Positions 56,505 through 64,000 of a stretch of 64,000 nucleotides of DNA are shown piece by piece (the first letter of the stretch is position 1; each line of letters starts with the position of its first letter). The position numbers and the translations under genes are program-made. The notes beneath the pieces are model-generated. The model was not told the DNA's origin, ran no database searches, and worked only from the letters and a program-made list of their open reading frames with translations. The stretch is from Bacteroides pyogenes DSM 20611 = JCM 6294 (GTDB lineage Bacteria > Bacteroidota > Bacteroidia > Bacteroidales > Bacteroidaceae): contig NZ_ATZH01000010.1 in the NCBI RefSeq assembly GCF_000428105.1, positions 1 to 64,000 of the forward strand, read 5' to 3'.

Positions 56505-57806
56505 TCACAGCGAGAGCAAGTACCTCTTGAAGGAGGCGAAATCTTTGTGCATCGGCAGGCTCCGCTTCTCTCCTTTCATAAACGCCTGCAACTTGGCAGG
56601 AACTTCCACCCTTTCTCCTACAATGCCTTCCACCGTCTCCAAGAATTTGGCGGGGTACGCCGTCTCGAGGAATATGCCCGTTTCACCGGGTTGCAAGCTT
56701 TCCGAAAGAGCACGGTAGCCGCACGCCCCATGCGGGTCGAGAAGATAACCGGACGTTCTCCACGTCTGCGCAACCGTCTCGCGAATCTGTTCGTCCGTAT
56801 AGGTAGCGCCGGAAATATCGGCGGTAATGGCGGCATGGGAATTTCCGTAGAGGTCGATGATACGGGCGAAATTGCTCGGATCGCCCACGTCCATGGCATT
56901 GGCGATGGTGGCGATGGAAGGACGGGGAGTGTATGTGCCGGTTTGCAGATACCGGTAAAAAATATCGTTGCGGTTGTTGGCGGCGATGAAACGCTTCACG
57001 GGAAGCCCCATCTTCTTGGCAAACAGTCCGGCGGTAATATTGCCGAAATTGCCGCTCGGCACGCAAACAACCACATTCTGCGCTTTTCCGATACGTTTCA
57101 ACTGCGCGTACGCATAGAAGTAATAGAAGGCTTGGGGAAGAAAGCGGGCCACATTGATGGAGTTGGCGGAGGTGAGGGAAAGGTGTCGGTTAAGCTCTTC
57201 ATCCATGAAAGCGGCTTTCACCAATGCCTGACAGTCGTCGAATGTCCCGTCCACTTCAATCGCCGTGATGTTCCGTCCCAACGTGGTAAACTGTTTTTCC
57301 TGTATTTCACTTACTTTCCCTTGAGGATAAAGCACGTGCACGCGAATCCCTTCCACGCCGAGGAAGCCGTTGGCTACGGCACTTCCCGTATCGCCGGAGG
57401 TAGCCACCAGCACATCGACCTGCCCATGCCTCTCCTTCCGGATGAAATAACCCAGCAAGCGCGCCATGAACCTTGCGCCTACATCTTTGAAGGCGAGCGT
57501 CGGTCCGTGAAAGAGTTCCAGCGAATAAACATCCTCCGTCACCCTTACCAACGGGACGTCGAAATTCAGTGTATCGCATACGATTTGGCGCAAAACATCC
57601 GCAGGAACATCTTCACCGAAGAAGGCTTCCGCCACACGAAACGCTGTTTCCTGAAAAGAAAGCGTATCGATCGAATCGTAAAACTCTTGCGGAAGAGTTT
57701 CGACGGTTGCGGGCATAAACAACCCTTTGTCTGCGGCAAGCCCTTTCACCACAGCTTCTTGCAGCGAAACCGCCGACGTTTTTTTATTGGTACTGTAATA
57801 GTTCAT
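56505..57806 (-). CDS. thrC: Threonine synthase
   Basis: PLP enzyme converting O-phospho-L-homoserine to L-threonine and phosphate, the last step of the pathway. The lysine that holds PLP is in GPTLAFKDVGARFM (near residue 110). ATSGDTGSAVANGFLG and VVCVPSGNFGNITAGL bind the phosphate and cofactor. N-terminal YYSTNKKTSAVSLQEAVVKG is typical. 433 residues, yeast/E. coli-like class. It lies 219 bases after apgM, further than usual in an operon, and that gap shows no clear terminator or promoter. The gene end is duplicated downstream. Confidence 0.96.
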   Translation of the reverse strand: MNYYSTNKKTSAVSLQEAVVKGLAADKGLFMPATVETLPQEFYDSIDTLSFQETAFRVAEAFFGEDVPADVLRQIVCDTLNFDVPLVRVTEDVYSLELFHGPTLAFKDVGARFMARLLGYFIRKERHGQVDVLVATSGDTGSAVANGFLGVEGIRVHVLYPQGKVSEIQEKQFTTLGRNITAIEVDGTFDDCQALVKAAFMDEELNRHLSLTSANSINVARFLPQAFYYFYAYAQLKRIGKAQNVVVCVPSGNFGNITAGLFAKKMGLPVKRFIAANNRNDIFYRYLQTGTYTPRPSIATIANAMDVGDPSNFARIIDLYGNSHAAITADISGATYTDEQIRETVAQTWRTSGYLLDPHGACGYRALSESLQPGETGIFLETAYPAKFLETVEGIVGERVEVPAKLQAFMKGEKRSLPMHKDFASFKRYLLSL

Positions 57807-58025
57807 AGTTCTTTTTTATTTTATGACAAAAAAAGTTCTGCAAAAGGTTGCCCAGACAATGCGCCGGAAAGAAAACGCAACGCTTTCACAAGCATTCTTC
57901 TTCCTTATTATTCCAACAGCAGTGCATCAGAATCCACCGACGGTACAGCGCAAAGAAAAGGTTATTCCTTTTTTCAGTCTGCCCACGTCTTGTGCCAATG
58001 ACGACGGTACGTTGCAAAGCAAAAG

Positions 58026-59261
58026 TTATCCCCGTTCAGTCTCCGGAGAACCTTCTCCCATGAACTTCTTCATAAATTCATCTTCTTTCAGCAATCCGTA
58101 AACACCCTCGCAGGCGGCCGCCTCGTCATACGTCTGCACCGCGTCGGGCTCGATGCCCGGATGCCAGATGAGAAAAGGAACCGGCTCTGCCGTATGCGTA
58201 CGAAGTTCGCAGGGTGTGGGATGATCGGGCAACACGGCAATCGCAACCGGCTCGCTCCAATCTTTCACAGCCTCGTAAATCGGTCCGACAACGCGCCGGT
58301 CGAGGTTCTCAATCGTTCGGAGTTTCAAGGCCACATCCCCTTCATGCCCCGCCTCATCGCTGGCTTCGATGTGCAGGTAGACAAAGTCATCCGTTCGCAA
58401 AGCCTTGAGAGCTGCGGCAACCTTGTTCTCGTAGTTCGTATCGTACAGCCCTGTCGCTCCTTCCACCGCAATACGACGCAGTCCGGCATACGCCCCGATG
58501 CCGTTGATGAGATCCACCGCCGAAATCACAGAGCCTTTTCTTATCTGCGGAAAGGTGGCGGAAAGCGCAGGCATCTGCGGGCGATAGCCCGGACTCCACG
58601 GCCAGATGCTGTTGGCAGGATCTTTTCCCTCAGCCATTCGCCACAGGTTCAACGGATGATTCATCAGCAGTTCCTGCGATTTCAGTATAAGATTGTTGAT
58701 CAGAGCCGCCGTCTCTTCCGCTTCGGGAACCAAGGGTTTCACCAGCAGCGGGCGAAACGGCTGCAAAGGCACATCGTGCGGAGGGGTACAGTGCAATTGT
58801 TTGTTTCCTCCTTCGACAACTAATAAATGACGATACTGTACACCTGTATGGAAGCGTACGCGTTCGTTCCCCAACTTCTCATGCAGGAAACGGATCAAGA
58901 CATCGGCCTCTTCGGTGGAAATGTGTCCCGAAGAATGGTTCTTCAGAATCTCCCCTTCCACGCACACCAGATTACAGCGCATCGCCATCTCGCGCGGTTG
59001 CAGGTCGACACCGATGCTGGCGGCTTCGAGCACGCCGCGCCCTTCGTACACGTTCGGCAGGTCATACCCCAACACAGACATGTTGGCGACTTCGCTGCCG
59101 GGATGAAAACCTTCGGGCACGGTAACCAAACGTCCGTTTCGTCCCATGCGGGCGAGCTTGTCCATATACGGCGTATCGGCATATTGCAACAAAGTCTTGC
59201 CGCCTAACGACTGCACCGGCCAATCGGCCATGCCGTCTCCCAATATGATAATATGCTTCAT
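58026..59261 (-). CDS. ApgM-family protein (archaeal-type iPGM), candidate homoserine kinase
   Basis: 411 residues of the alkaline-phosphatase superfamily annotated as 2,3-bisphosphoglycerate-independent phosphoglycerate mutase. IILGDGMADWPVQSLGGKTLLQ opens the protein, and EASDEAGHEGDVALKLRTIE near residue 300 and VLPDHPTPC near residue 340 hold metal ligands. Lying between thrA and thrC, with no thrB in the window, it is the natural candidate for homoserine kinase. That is a context inference which agrees with reports for this family in other bacteria. It starts 2 bases after thrA and is surely cotranscribed. Confidence 0.85.
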   Translation of the reverse strand: MKHIIILGDGMADWPVQSLGGKTLLQYADTPYMDKLARMGRNGRLVTVPEGFHPGSEVANMSVLGYDLPNVYEGRGVLEAASIGVDLQPREMAMRCNLVCVEGEILKNHSSGHISTEEADVLIRFLHEKLGNERVRFHTGVQYRHLLVVEGGNKQLHCTPPHDVPLQPFRPLLVKPLVPEAEETAALINNLILKSQELLMNHPLNLWRMAEGKDPANSIWPWSPGYRPQMPALSATFPQIRKGSVISAVDLINGIGAYAGLRRIAVEGATGLYDTNYENKVAAALKALRTDDFVYLHIEASDEAGHEGDVALKLRTIENLDRRVVGPIYEAVKDWSEPVAIAVLPDHPTPCELRTHTAEPVPFLIWHPGIEPDAVQTYDEAAACEGVYGLLKEDEFMKKFMGEGSPETERG

Positions 59262-59263
59262 CT

Positions 59264-61699
59264 TTATACGTTTGCTATACTCATGATATCGGCAAATACT
59301 CCGGCTGCGGTGACTCCGGCGCCGGCACCGTATCCCTGAATCATCATCGGATACTCTTTATAACGTTCCGTCGTGAGCAGAATGATGTTGTTGCTGCCTT
59401 CCAGTCCGTAGAACGGATGGTTTGCGGCAACCTCCTGCAGGCCGACGGAAGCTTTCCCCTCTTCCAGCTTGGCCACAAAGCGCCAATGCTTGTGTTCTTT
59501 CTCCAGAATCCGGCGACGCTCTTCGAAAGCGGCATCGAGGCTCGGCACTTTCTTCCAGAAGTCGTCCAGAGAACCTTCGAAAAAGTCGTTCGGTACAAAA
59601 AGATTCTTCTCCACATCCTCCTGATCGATGCGGTAACCCGCCTCGCGCGCCAGAATCACCAGCTTGCGAATGACGTCCTTTCCGCTCAGGTCGATGCGCG
59701 GATCGGGTTCGGAATATCGCTCCTCCTGCGCCATCCTGATGGTACGGCTGAAAGGAAGGTCGGCACTGATCTTATTGAAAATGTAGTTCAGCGTGCCCGA
59801 AAGCACCGCCTCGATCTTCAATATCTTGTCGCCGCTGTGAATCAAATCATTGATCGTATTGATGATGGGCAGTCCCGCACCCACGTTGGTCTCGAAAAGA
59901 AACTTAACGCCACGCCGGCGCGCGATGGTCTTCAGCTCGCGGTAGTTCTCATACTCCGAAGAAGCGGCAATCTTATTGGCTGCCACCACAGAGATATTGT
60001 GCTGCAAGAAGTCTTTGTAGAGCGACGCTATATCGGGACTCGCCGTACAATCCACAAATACGGAGTTGAATATATTCATCCCTATCACCTCGTCGCGGAT
60101 GGTCTCGCGGCTGCTGGGCATCCCGTGGGCTTTAAGTTCTTCACGGAAATTGGCAAGGTCGAAACCATTGCGCCCGAACATTGCTCTACTTCCGTCGATG
60201 ATGCCTACCACGTGCAACTTCAATCCGTTTTCCGCCATCAGCCTTTCCCGCTGGCTGCGAATTTGCTCTATCAGACTGCCGCCTACCGTACCGATGCCGC
60301 AGATAAAGAGGTTGAGTACCTGATACTCGGAAAGGAAAAACGAGTCGTGAATCACATTCAACGCTTTGCGAAGCGAGCGGGAATCGATGACAAAGGAGAT
60401 GTTGGTCTCCGAAGCTCCCTGCGCGCAGGCGATTACATTGATACCGTTTCGCCCCAGCGTACCGAAAAGCTTGCCGGCAATACCCGGCGTATGTTTCATA
60501 TTCTCGCCCACGATAGCCACCGTTGCCAAATCTTTCTCGGCCTGCATCGGCGAGATTTCTCCCATTTCTATCTCTTTGGCAAACTCTTCGTTCAACACTT
60601 CGCAAGCCAGATCGGCATCGGCAGTGCGCACTCCGATGGACGTGCTGTTCTCCGAAGAAGCCTGCGAAACGAGAAACACACTGATACCGTTCTTGGCCAA
60701 CACTTTGAAGATGCGGTAGTTCACACCGATGACGCCGACCATTCCCAAGCCCTGCACCGTAATGAGGCTGGTATCGTTGATCGAGGAGATTCCTTTGATG
60801 GCCTTGCTTTGCGGGCTGGAAACCTCTTGCTTGATAACCGTACCCGCTCCGTCGGGATTGAACGTGTTCTTTATCAGAATAGGTATGTTCTTGTGGCACA
60901 CCGGATAGATGGTGGGCGGATAAACGACTTTGGCCCCGAAGTTACAAAGCTCGGTGGCCTCCACATAACTCAGCTCGGTGATGGTGTAAGCATTCGGGAT
61001 TACACGCGGATCGGCAGTCATGAAGCCGTCTACATCCGTCCATATTTCCAGACTGTCGGCATCGAGCGCGGCGGCAATCACCGCTGCCGTATAGTCCGAA
61101 CCGCCGCGTCCGAGATTTGTCACCTCTCCCGTTGTTTTGTCCGAAGAGATAAAGCCGGGCACTACCGCCACCTTGGGAATGGAACGAAACGTTTCTCTCA
61201 CCAGCCGGTTCGTCAGATCTTTGTCCAATGTGTGCTTGCTGTGCTTCTTCTCCGTCTTGACGAATGCGCGGGAATCGAACCGTTCGGCTCCTTCAATCAG
61301 TTCGGCGACAATGATGGAAGAAAGCCGCTCGCCGTAGCTTACTATCGTATCGGATGTTTTCGGCGAGAGATCTTTGATGAGGAAAATTCCCTGAAAGATG
61401 TCTCTCAACTCATTCAGCAATTCCCCGATCCGCTGTTTCAACGCATGTTTCCTTTCACCCGCCGGAATAATATCCTCCACCATCTCTTCATGGCGGCGGA
61501 CAATCTCGCCGAAGGCTTCCTCATACCCCGAATCTCCGGCCGCCGCCATCTTCGACGTATGTATCAGTTTGTCGGTAATTCCTCCCAATGCGGAAACGAC
61601 TACGATTACCGGATCGCCGGCAGCCTCAACGATTCTCTTTACGTTTAATATGCTTTTTGCGGAACCCACAGACGTTCCGCCGAATTTCATTACTTTCAT
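59264..61699 (-). CDS. thrA: Bifunctional aspartate kinase/homoserine dehydrogenase I
   Basis: Catalyses the first and third steps from aspartate to homoserine. The N-terminal kinase domain begins with MKFGGTSVGSAKSILNVKRI; tandem ACT domains (about 310-450) contain GLGMVGVIGVN and SETNISFVIDSR and sense threonine or another end product. The dehydrogenase half begins with the NAD(P) loop FICGIGTVGGSLIEQI near 464 and ends with GAGAGVTAAGVFADIMSIA. I used ATG at 61699 (811 residues), as expected for the family. The ATG overlaps the stop of a short upstream ORF. First gene of thrA-apgM-thrC. Confidence 0.96.
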   Translation of the reverse strand: MKVMKFGGTSVGSAKSILNVKRIVEAAGDPVIVVVSALGGITDKLIHTSKMAAAGDSGYEEAFGEIVRRHEEMVEDIIPAGERKHALKQRIGELLNELRDIFQGIFLIKDLSPKTSDTIVSYGERLSSIIVAELIEGAERFDSRAFVKTEKKHSKHTLDKDLTNRLVRETFRSIPKVAVVPGFISSDKTTGEVTNLGRGGSDYTAAVIAAALDADSLEIWTDVDGFMTADPRVIPNAYTITELSYVEATELCNFGAKVVYPPTIYPVCHKNIPILIKNTFNPDGAGTVIKQEVSSPQSKAIKGISSINDTSLITVQGLGMVGVIGVNYRIFKVLAKNGISVFLVSQASSENSTSIGVRTADADLACEVLNEEFAKEIEMGEISPMQAEKDLATVAIVGENMKHTPGIAGKLFGTLGRNGINVIACAQGASETNISFVIDSRSLRKALNVIHDSFFLSEYQVLNLFICGIGTVGGSLIEQIRSQRERLMAENGLKLHVVGIIDGSRAMFGRNGFDLANFREELKAHGMPSSRETIRDEVIGMNIFNSVFVDCTASPDIASLYKDFLQHNISVVAANKIAASSEYENYRELKTIARRRGVKFLFETNVGAGLPIINTINDLIHSGDKILKIEAVLSGTLNYIFNKISADLPFSRTIRMAQEERYSEPDPRIDLSGKDVIRKLVILAREAGYRIDQEDVEKNLFVPNDFFEGSLDDFWKKVPSLDAAFEERRRILEKEHKHWRFVAKLEEGKASVGLQEVAANHPFYGLEGSNNIILLTTERYKEYPMMIQGYGAGAGVTAAGVFADIMSIANV

Positions 61700-61773
61700 G
61701 ATTGTTGTTTTACAGATACAAGCCGGCAATCTACAGAAGCGAGACATGGAGCGGCAGAATATAACCGGCTCAT
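61696..61773 (-). other. Short upstream ORF coupled to thrA
   Basis: A 25-codon ORF starts at 61773 behind a strong SD (AAGGAG, 5 bases before the ATG) and its TGA overlaps the thrA ATG (ATGA). thrA itself has no SD of its own, so ribosomes finishing this ORF could re-initiate on thrA. Alternatively the SD serves the in-frame TTG/ATG extension of thrA itself. The residue composition (MSRLYSAAPCLASVD...) shows no threonine bias. Confidence 0.4.
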
Positions 61774-61859
61774 TTAATCTCCTTGCCAACTAAAACTAAA
61801 ATTTTGAATTTTGCCTACTTACATAGGCGTGAATCGCGTAGATACACAAATACTATCCC

Positions 61860-61919
61860 TTAACCCCTAAGGGTCATGGTGCACATGAACATGACTGTAT
61901 GTGGATAGTAATTCATCAT
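61860..61919 (-). other. Possible Met/Thr-rich leader peptide upstream of thrA
   Basis: A 19-codon ORF on the minus strand reads MMNYYPHTVMFMCTMTLRG and ends in a TAA. Five of 19 residues are Met and three are Thr, the products fed by thrA. It overlaps a CCCTTA/TAAGGG hairpin; no clear terminator-antiterminator pair was found before thrA. The rest of the 428-base gap to the asparaginase gene is AT-rich and carries the asparaginase -7 box. Confidence 0.3.
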
Positions 61920-62092
61920 AGTCTCTGTTTCTACCTTTATCATTGATAAGTGTCGCAAAAATAAGAATAATAATATTCAATCTATCACATTTTTCGATAT
62001 TTTTCTAATAAAAAGCATTTCCCCTTTCCGGAGCATCCGAAACAACAAATGCACTTTTATGTCATTTTGCTATTTTATATCCATAATTTTGC

Positions 62093-62100
62093 TACATTTG
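62093..62100 (+). promoter_or_regulatory. -7 promoter box of the asparaginase gene
   Basis: TACATTTG fits TAnnTTTG, 28 bases before the ATG. A TTTG at 62066-62069 is slightly too far (23 bases) to be a certain -33 element. Confidence 0.5.
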
Positions 62101-62127
62101 CAAAAAATAAAAGCATTATATCCGCTT

Positions 62128-63177
62128 ATGACGGCACCAAACACTTCCGTATTGCTAATATACACCGGAGGAACGATTGGAATGATCGAGAACCCGGAAA
62201 CAGGTGCATTAGAGAATTTTGATTTCGAACATCTGCAAAAGCATGTCCCCGAATTGCTGAAATTCAAATTCCCTATCGATACCTACCAGTTCGATCCTCC
62301 GATGGACTCTTCGGATATGGAGCCGGACATGTGGCAAAAGCTGGTGCGCATCATTTACGAGAATTACGACCGATACCGGGGATTTGTCATTCTGCACGGA
62401 ACGGACACGATGGCTTATACCGCTTCGGCGCTGAGCTTCATGCTCGAGAATCTGGATAAGCCGGTGATTCTGACAGGTTCGCAATTGCCTATCGGAGTGC
62501 TTCGCACGGATGGGAAAGAAAACCTGATGACCAGTATCGAGATAGCCGCCGCTTGCAACGGCGAGGGGAAGTCGCTCGTGCCGGAAGTCTGCATCTTCTT
62601 CGAGAACCATTTGATGCGGGGAAACCGCACCACCAAACTGAGCGCGGAGAATTTCAACGCGTTCGGATCGTTCAACTACCCGGTACTGGCGGAAGCAGGC
62701 ATCCATATTAAATACAACAATGTACAAATTCACGTCAACGGCGAACGGCGCAAGCTGATTCCCCATTATCTGCTCGACACCAACGTGGCGGTACTGAAAC
62801 TTTTTCCCGGCATTCAGGAAGATGTTGTCGCCACCATTCTGGAAATCAAAGGACTTAAAGCGCTGGTGCTCGAAACCTACGGGTCGGGCAACGCTCCGCG
62901 AAAGGACTGGTTTATCCGTCGGCTATGCGAAGCCAGCAAACGAGGCGTGGTGATAGTGAATGTGACTCAATGCAATGCCGGAACCGTAGAGATGGAACGA
63001 TACGAAACCGGTTACCAGCTTCTGCAAGCAGGCGTGGTAAGCGGATACGACAGCACTACGGAGTCCGCCATCGCCAAACTGATGTTCCTGTTGGGACACG
63101 GATACAGCCCCGAAGAAGTCCGCCTCCGGATGAACCGCTCGATAGCGGGAGAGATTACCATTCAAACAGAAGAATAG
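62128..63177 (+). CDS. ansA: Type I L-asparaginase
   Basis: Hydrolyses asparagine to aspartate and ammonia; type I enzymes are cytosolic. LLIYTGGTIGM near residue 10 contains the first catalytic threonine and HGTDTMAYTASALSFM near residue 90 the second Thr-Asp. ATG at 62128 gives 349 residues without a signal peptide; the frame continues 23 codons upstream with a hydrophobic stretch, but the conserved domain starts at the chosen ATG. It is monocistronic, followed by a small hairpin at 63209-63225. The aspartate produced can feed thrA, which is divergent to it. Confidence 0.94.
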   Translation: MTAPNTSVLLIYTGGTIGMIENPETGALENFDFEHLQKHVPELLKFKFPIDTYQFDPPMDSSDMEPDMWQKLVRIIYENYDRYRGFVILHGTDTMAYTASALSFMLENLDKPVILTGSQLPIGVLRTDGKENLMTSIEIAAACNGEGKSLVPEVCIFFENHLMRGNRTTKLSAENFNAFGSFNYPVLAEAGIHIKYNNVQIHVNGERRKLIPHYLLDTNVAVLKLFPGIQEDVVATILEIKGLKALVLETYGSGNAPRKDWFIRRLCEASKRGVVIVNVTQCNAGTVEMERYETGYQLLQAGVVSGYDSTTESAIAKLMFLLGHGYSPEEVRLRMNRSIAGEITIQTEE

Positions 63178-63208
63178 ACGTATTTTTGCCCGCTCCTGCA
63201 AAGATACT

Positions 63209-63228
63209 GAGGCGATATTCGCCTCTTT
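63209..63228 (+). terminator. Weak terminator-like hairpin after ansA
   Basis: GAGGCGA/TCGCCTC with a three-base loop is followed by TTT only. The 308-base gap to radA also holds a -7-like TATTTTTG at 63244-63251, but no supported gene. Confidence 0.45.
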
Positions 63229-63485
63229 CCGATAAATTATCGCTATTTTTGTAGGCTGCAAAAGAGGGTGAGGCTATGCCGTTCAAGGTTTTTCGAACAA
63301 ACGATTTCCGTTGGCGAACATGCAACATCGGTCGTACCTACAGGATCAGAGGGAGTTCAGAACAAACCGTCCGGATAGAACTTGCGGTACGGACCTCTCG
63401 AATGCTGCCGTATGGACAGGAAGGGAGAAAATTGAAAGCAAACCGCCCCTTGTTTTGCAAACCGTAAAAAGAAGGAGAAGCGCCG

Positions 63486-64000
63486 ATGGCTAAAGAGAAA
63501 ACAGTGTATGTATGCAGCAACTGCGGACAGGGTTCGCCGAAATGGGTCGGCAAATGTCCGTCGTGCGGAGAATGGAACACGTATGTGGAAGAGATTGTGC
63601 GGAAAGAGCCGGTAAGCCGGCGTCCCGTGTCGGGTATCGAGACCCCGAAGGCGAAACCGCTTGCATTGAGCGAGATAGAAGCGGACGACGAACCGCGCAT
63701 CGACATGCACGACGAAGAGTTGAACCGGGTGTTGGGAGGCGGACTTGTGCCGGGTTCGCTCGTACTGATAGGCGGTGAGCCGGGCATCGGGAAGTCGACG
63801 CTGGTGATGCAAACCGTGCTTCGTATGCCGGAACGGAAAATCCTCTACGTCTCCGGCGAAGAGAGCGCACGGCAGTTGAAACTTCGTGCCGACCGCCTTT
63901 CCCGCGTGTCGAACGATTGCCTCATCGTATGCGAGACTTCGCTGGAGCAAATATACGTGCACATCAAGAATACCAACCCCGATTTAGTCATCATCGACTC
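63486..64000 (+). CDS. radA: DNA repair protein RadA (Sms), 5' part cut by the window end
   Basis: The frame runs from ATG 63486 to the window edge, about 171 codons of an expected 450 or so. The N-terminal zinc ribbon is complete (CSNCGQGSPKWVGKCPSCGEW), followed by the RecA-like ATPase with Walker A GGEPGIGKSTLV near residue 95 and Walker B DLVIIDS at the edge. RadA promotes branch migration and strand exchange in recombinational repair. The KNRFG motif and Lon-like C-terminal domain lie outside the window. Confidence 0.95.
   Translation, partial: MAKEKTVYVCSNCGQGSPKWVGKCPSCGEWNTYVEEIVRKEPVSRRPVSGIETPKAKPLALSEIEADDEPRIDMHDEELNRVLGGGLVPGSLVLIGGEPGIGKSTLVMQTVLRMPERKILYVSGEESARQLKLRADRLSRVSNDCLIVCETSLEQIYVHIKNTNPDLVIID

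Noticed and set aside
57823..58101. Plus-strand small ORF in the apgM-thrC gap
   Set aside because: No start context, no similarity and it runs into apgM on the opposite strand; kept as non-coding.
59417..61648. 743-codon ORF antisense to thrA
   Set aside because: thrA is complete and clearly coding on the other strand; the antisense product has no family features.
63276..63467. 63-codon ORF between ansA and radA
   Set aside because: Arg-rich composition, no ribosome site and no family; more likely the radA 5' region.

Overview
The window looks like chromosomal DNA of a Bacteroides-type organism (Bacteroidota). The evidence is the gene content (GH92 alpha-mannosidases, NigD-like and other SpII lipoproteins, two-gene methylmalonyl-CoA mutase, archaeal-type iPGM inside a thr operon, TonB receptor-PnuT-thiamine pyrophosphokinase operon), many promoters with the Bacteroides -7 box TAnnTTTG, and weak reliance on Shine-Dalgarno sites. 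The species cannot be fixed from the sequence alone.

Layout. 1-0.5 kb: tail of a DDE transposase and a dispersed palindromic repeat. 0.5-4.3 kb (+): pncB, aroC, an M20 dipeptidase. 4.4-11.3 kb (-): topB (DNA topoisomerase III) with two low-complexity insertions, then mutA-mutB. 11.6-14.6 kb: a cytidylate-kinase-like protein (-), then a cobalamin riboswitch in front of an AspT/YidE-family transporter (+). 14.7-18.3 kb: tRNA-Gln (-) and rsfS-ftsH-cdsA (+). 18.4-21.2 kb (-): NigD-like lipoprotein, lpxB, surE. 21.7-27.9 kb (+): parA-parB-DUF5683-lytic transglycosylase-RelA/SpoT. 28-29.3 kb (-): M23 peptidase and MerR regulator. 29.4-32 kb (+): alaS. 32.7-41.6 kb (+): three GH92 mannosidase genes, the first two separated by an AT-rich islet carrying a winged-helix fragment and a GNAT acetyltransferase. 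41.6-44.7 kb (+): radical SAM protein, A-type flavoprotein, nagB. 45.2-49.5 kb (-): Sua5/YrdC protein, AsmA-like protein, MscS channel. 49.6-53.4 kb (+): TPP riboswitch and thiamine uptake/activation operon. 53.4-55.9 kb: unknown lipoprotein (-) and exported flavodoxin (+). 56.4-61.9 kb (-): thrA-apgM-thrC. 62.1-64 kb (+): type I asparaginase and the start of radA.

How the genes work together. mutAB is the B12-dependent step between succinyl-CoA and methylmalonyl-CoA in the succinate-to-propionate branch. The B12-riboswitch transporter one gene away belongs to a superfamily that includes succinate exporters, which suggests a B12-sensing valve for succinate overflow. The TPP-riboswitch operon moves thiamine across the outer membrane, across the inner membrane, and then pyrophosphorylates it. 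thrA-apgM-thrC makes threonine from aspartate, with the apgM product probably supplying homoserine kinase.

The least explained signals are short 'echoes' of gene 3' ends. The last roughly 30 bases of the M20 peptidase gene recur twice, 66 bases apart, and the last 30 bases of thrC recur once, 65 bases downstream. There are also a 51-base near-perfect palindrome after the flavodoxin gene and a palindromic repeat shared between 0.3 kb and 45.1 kb.
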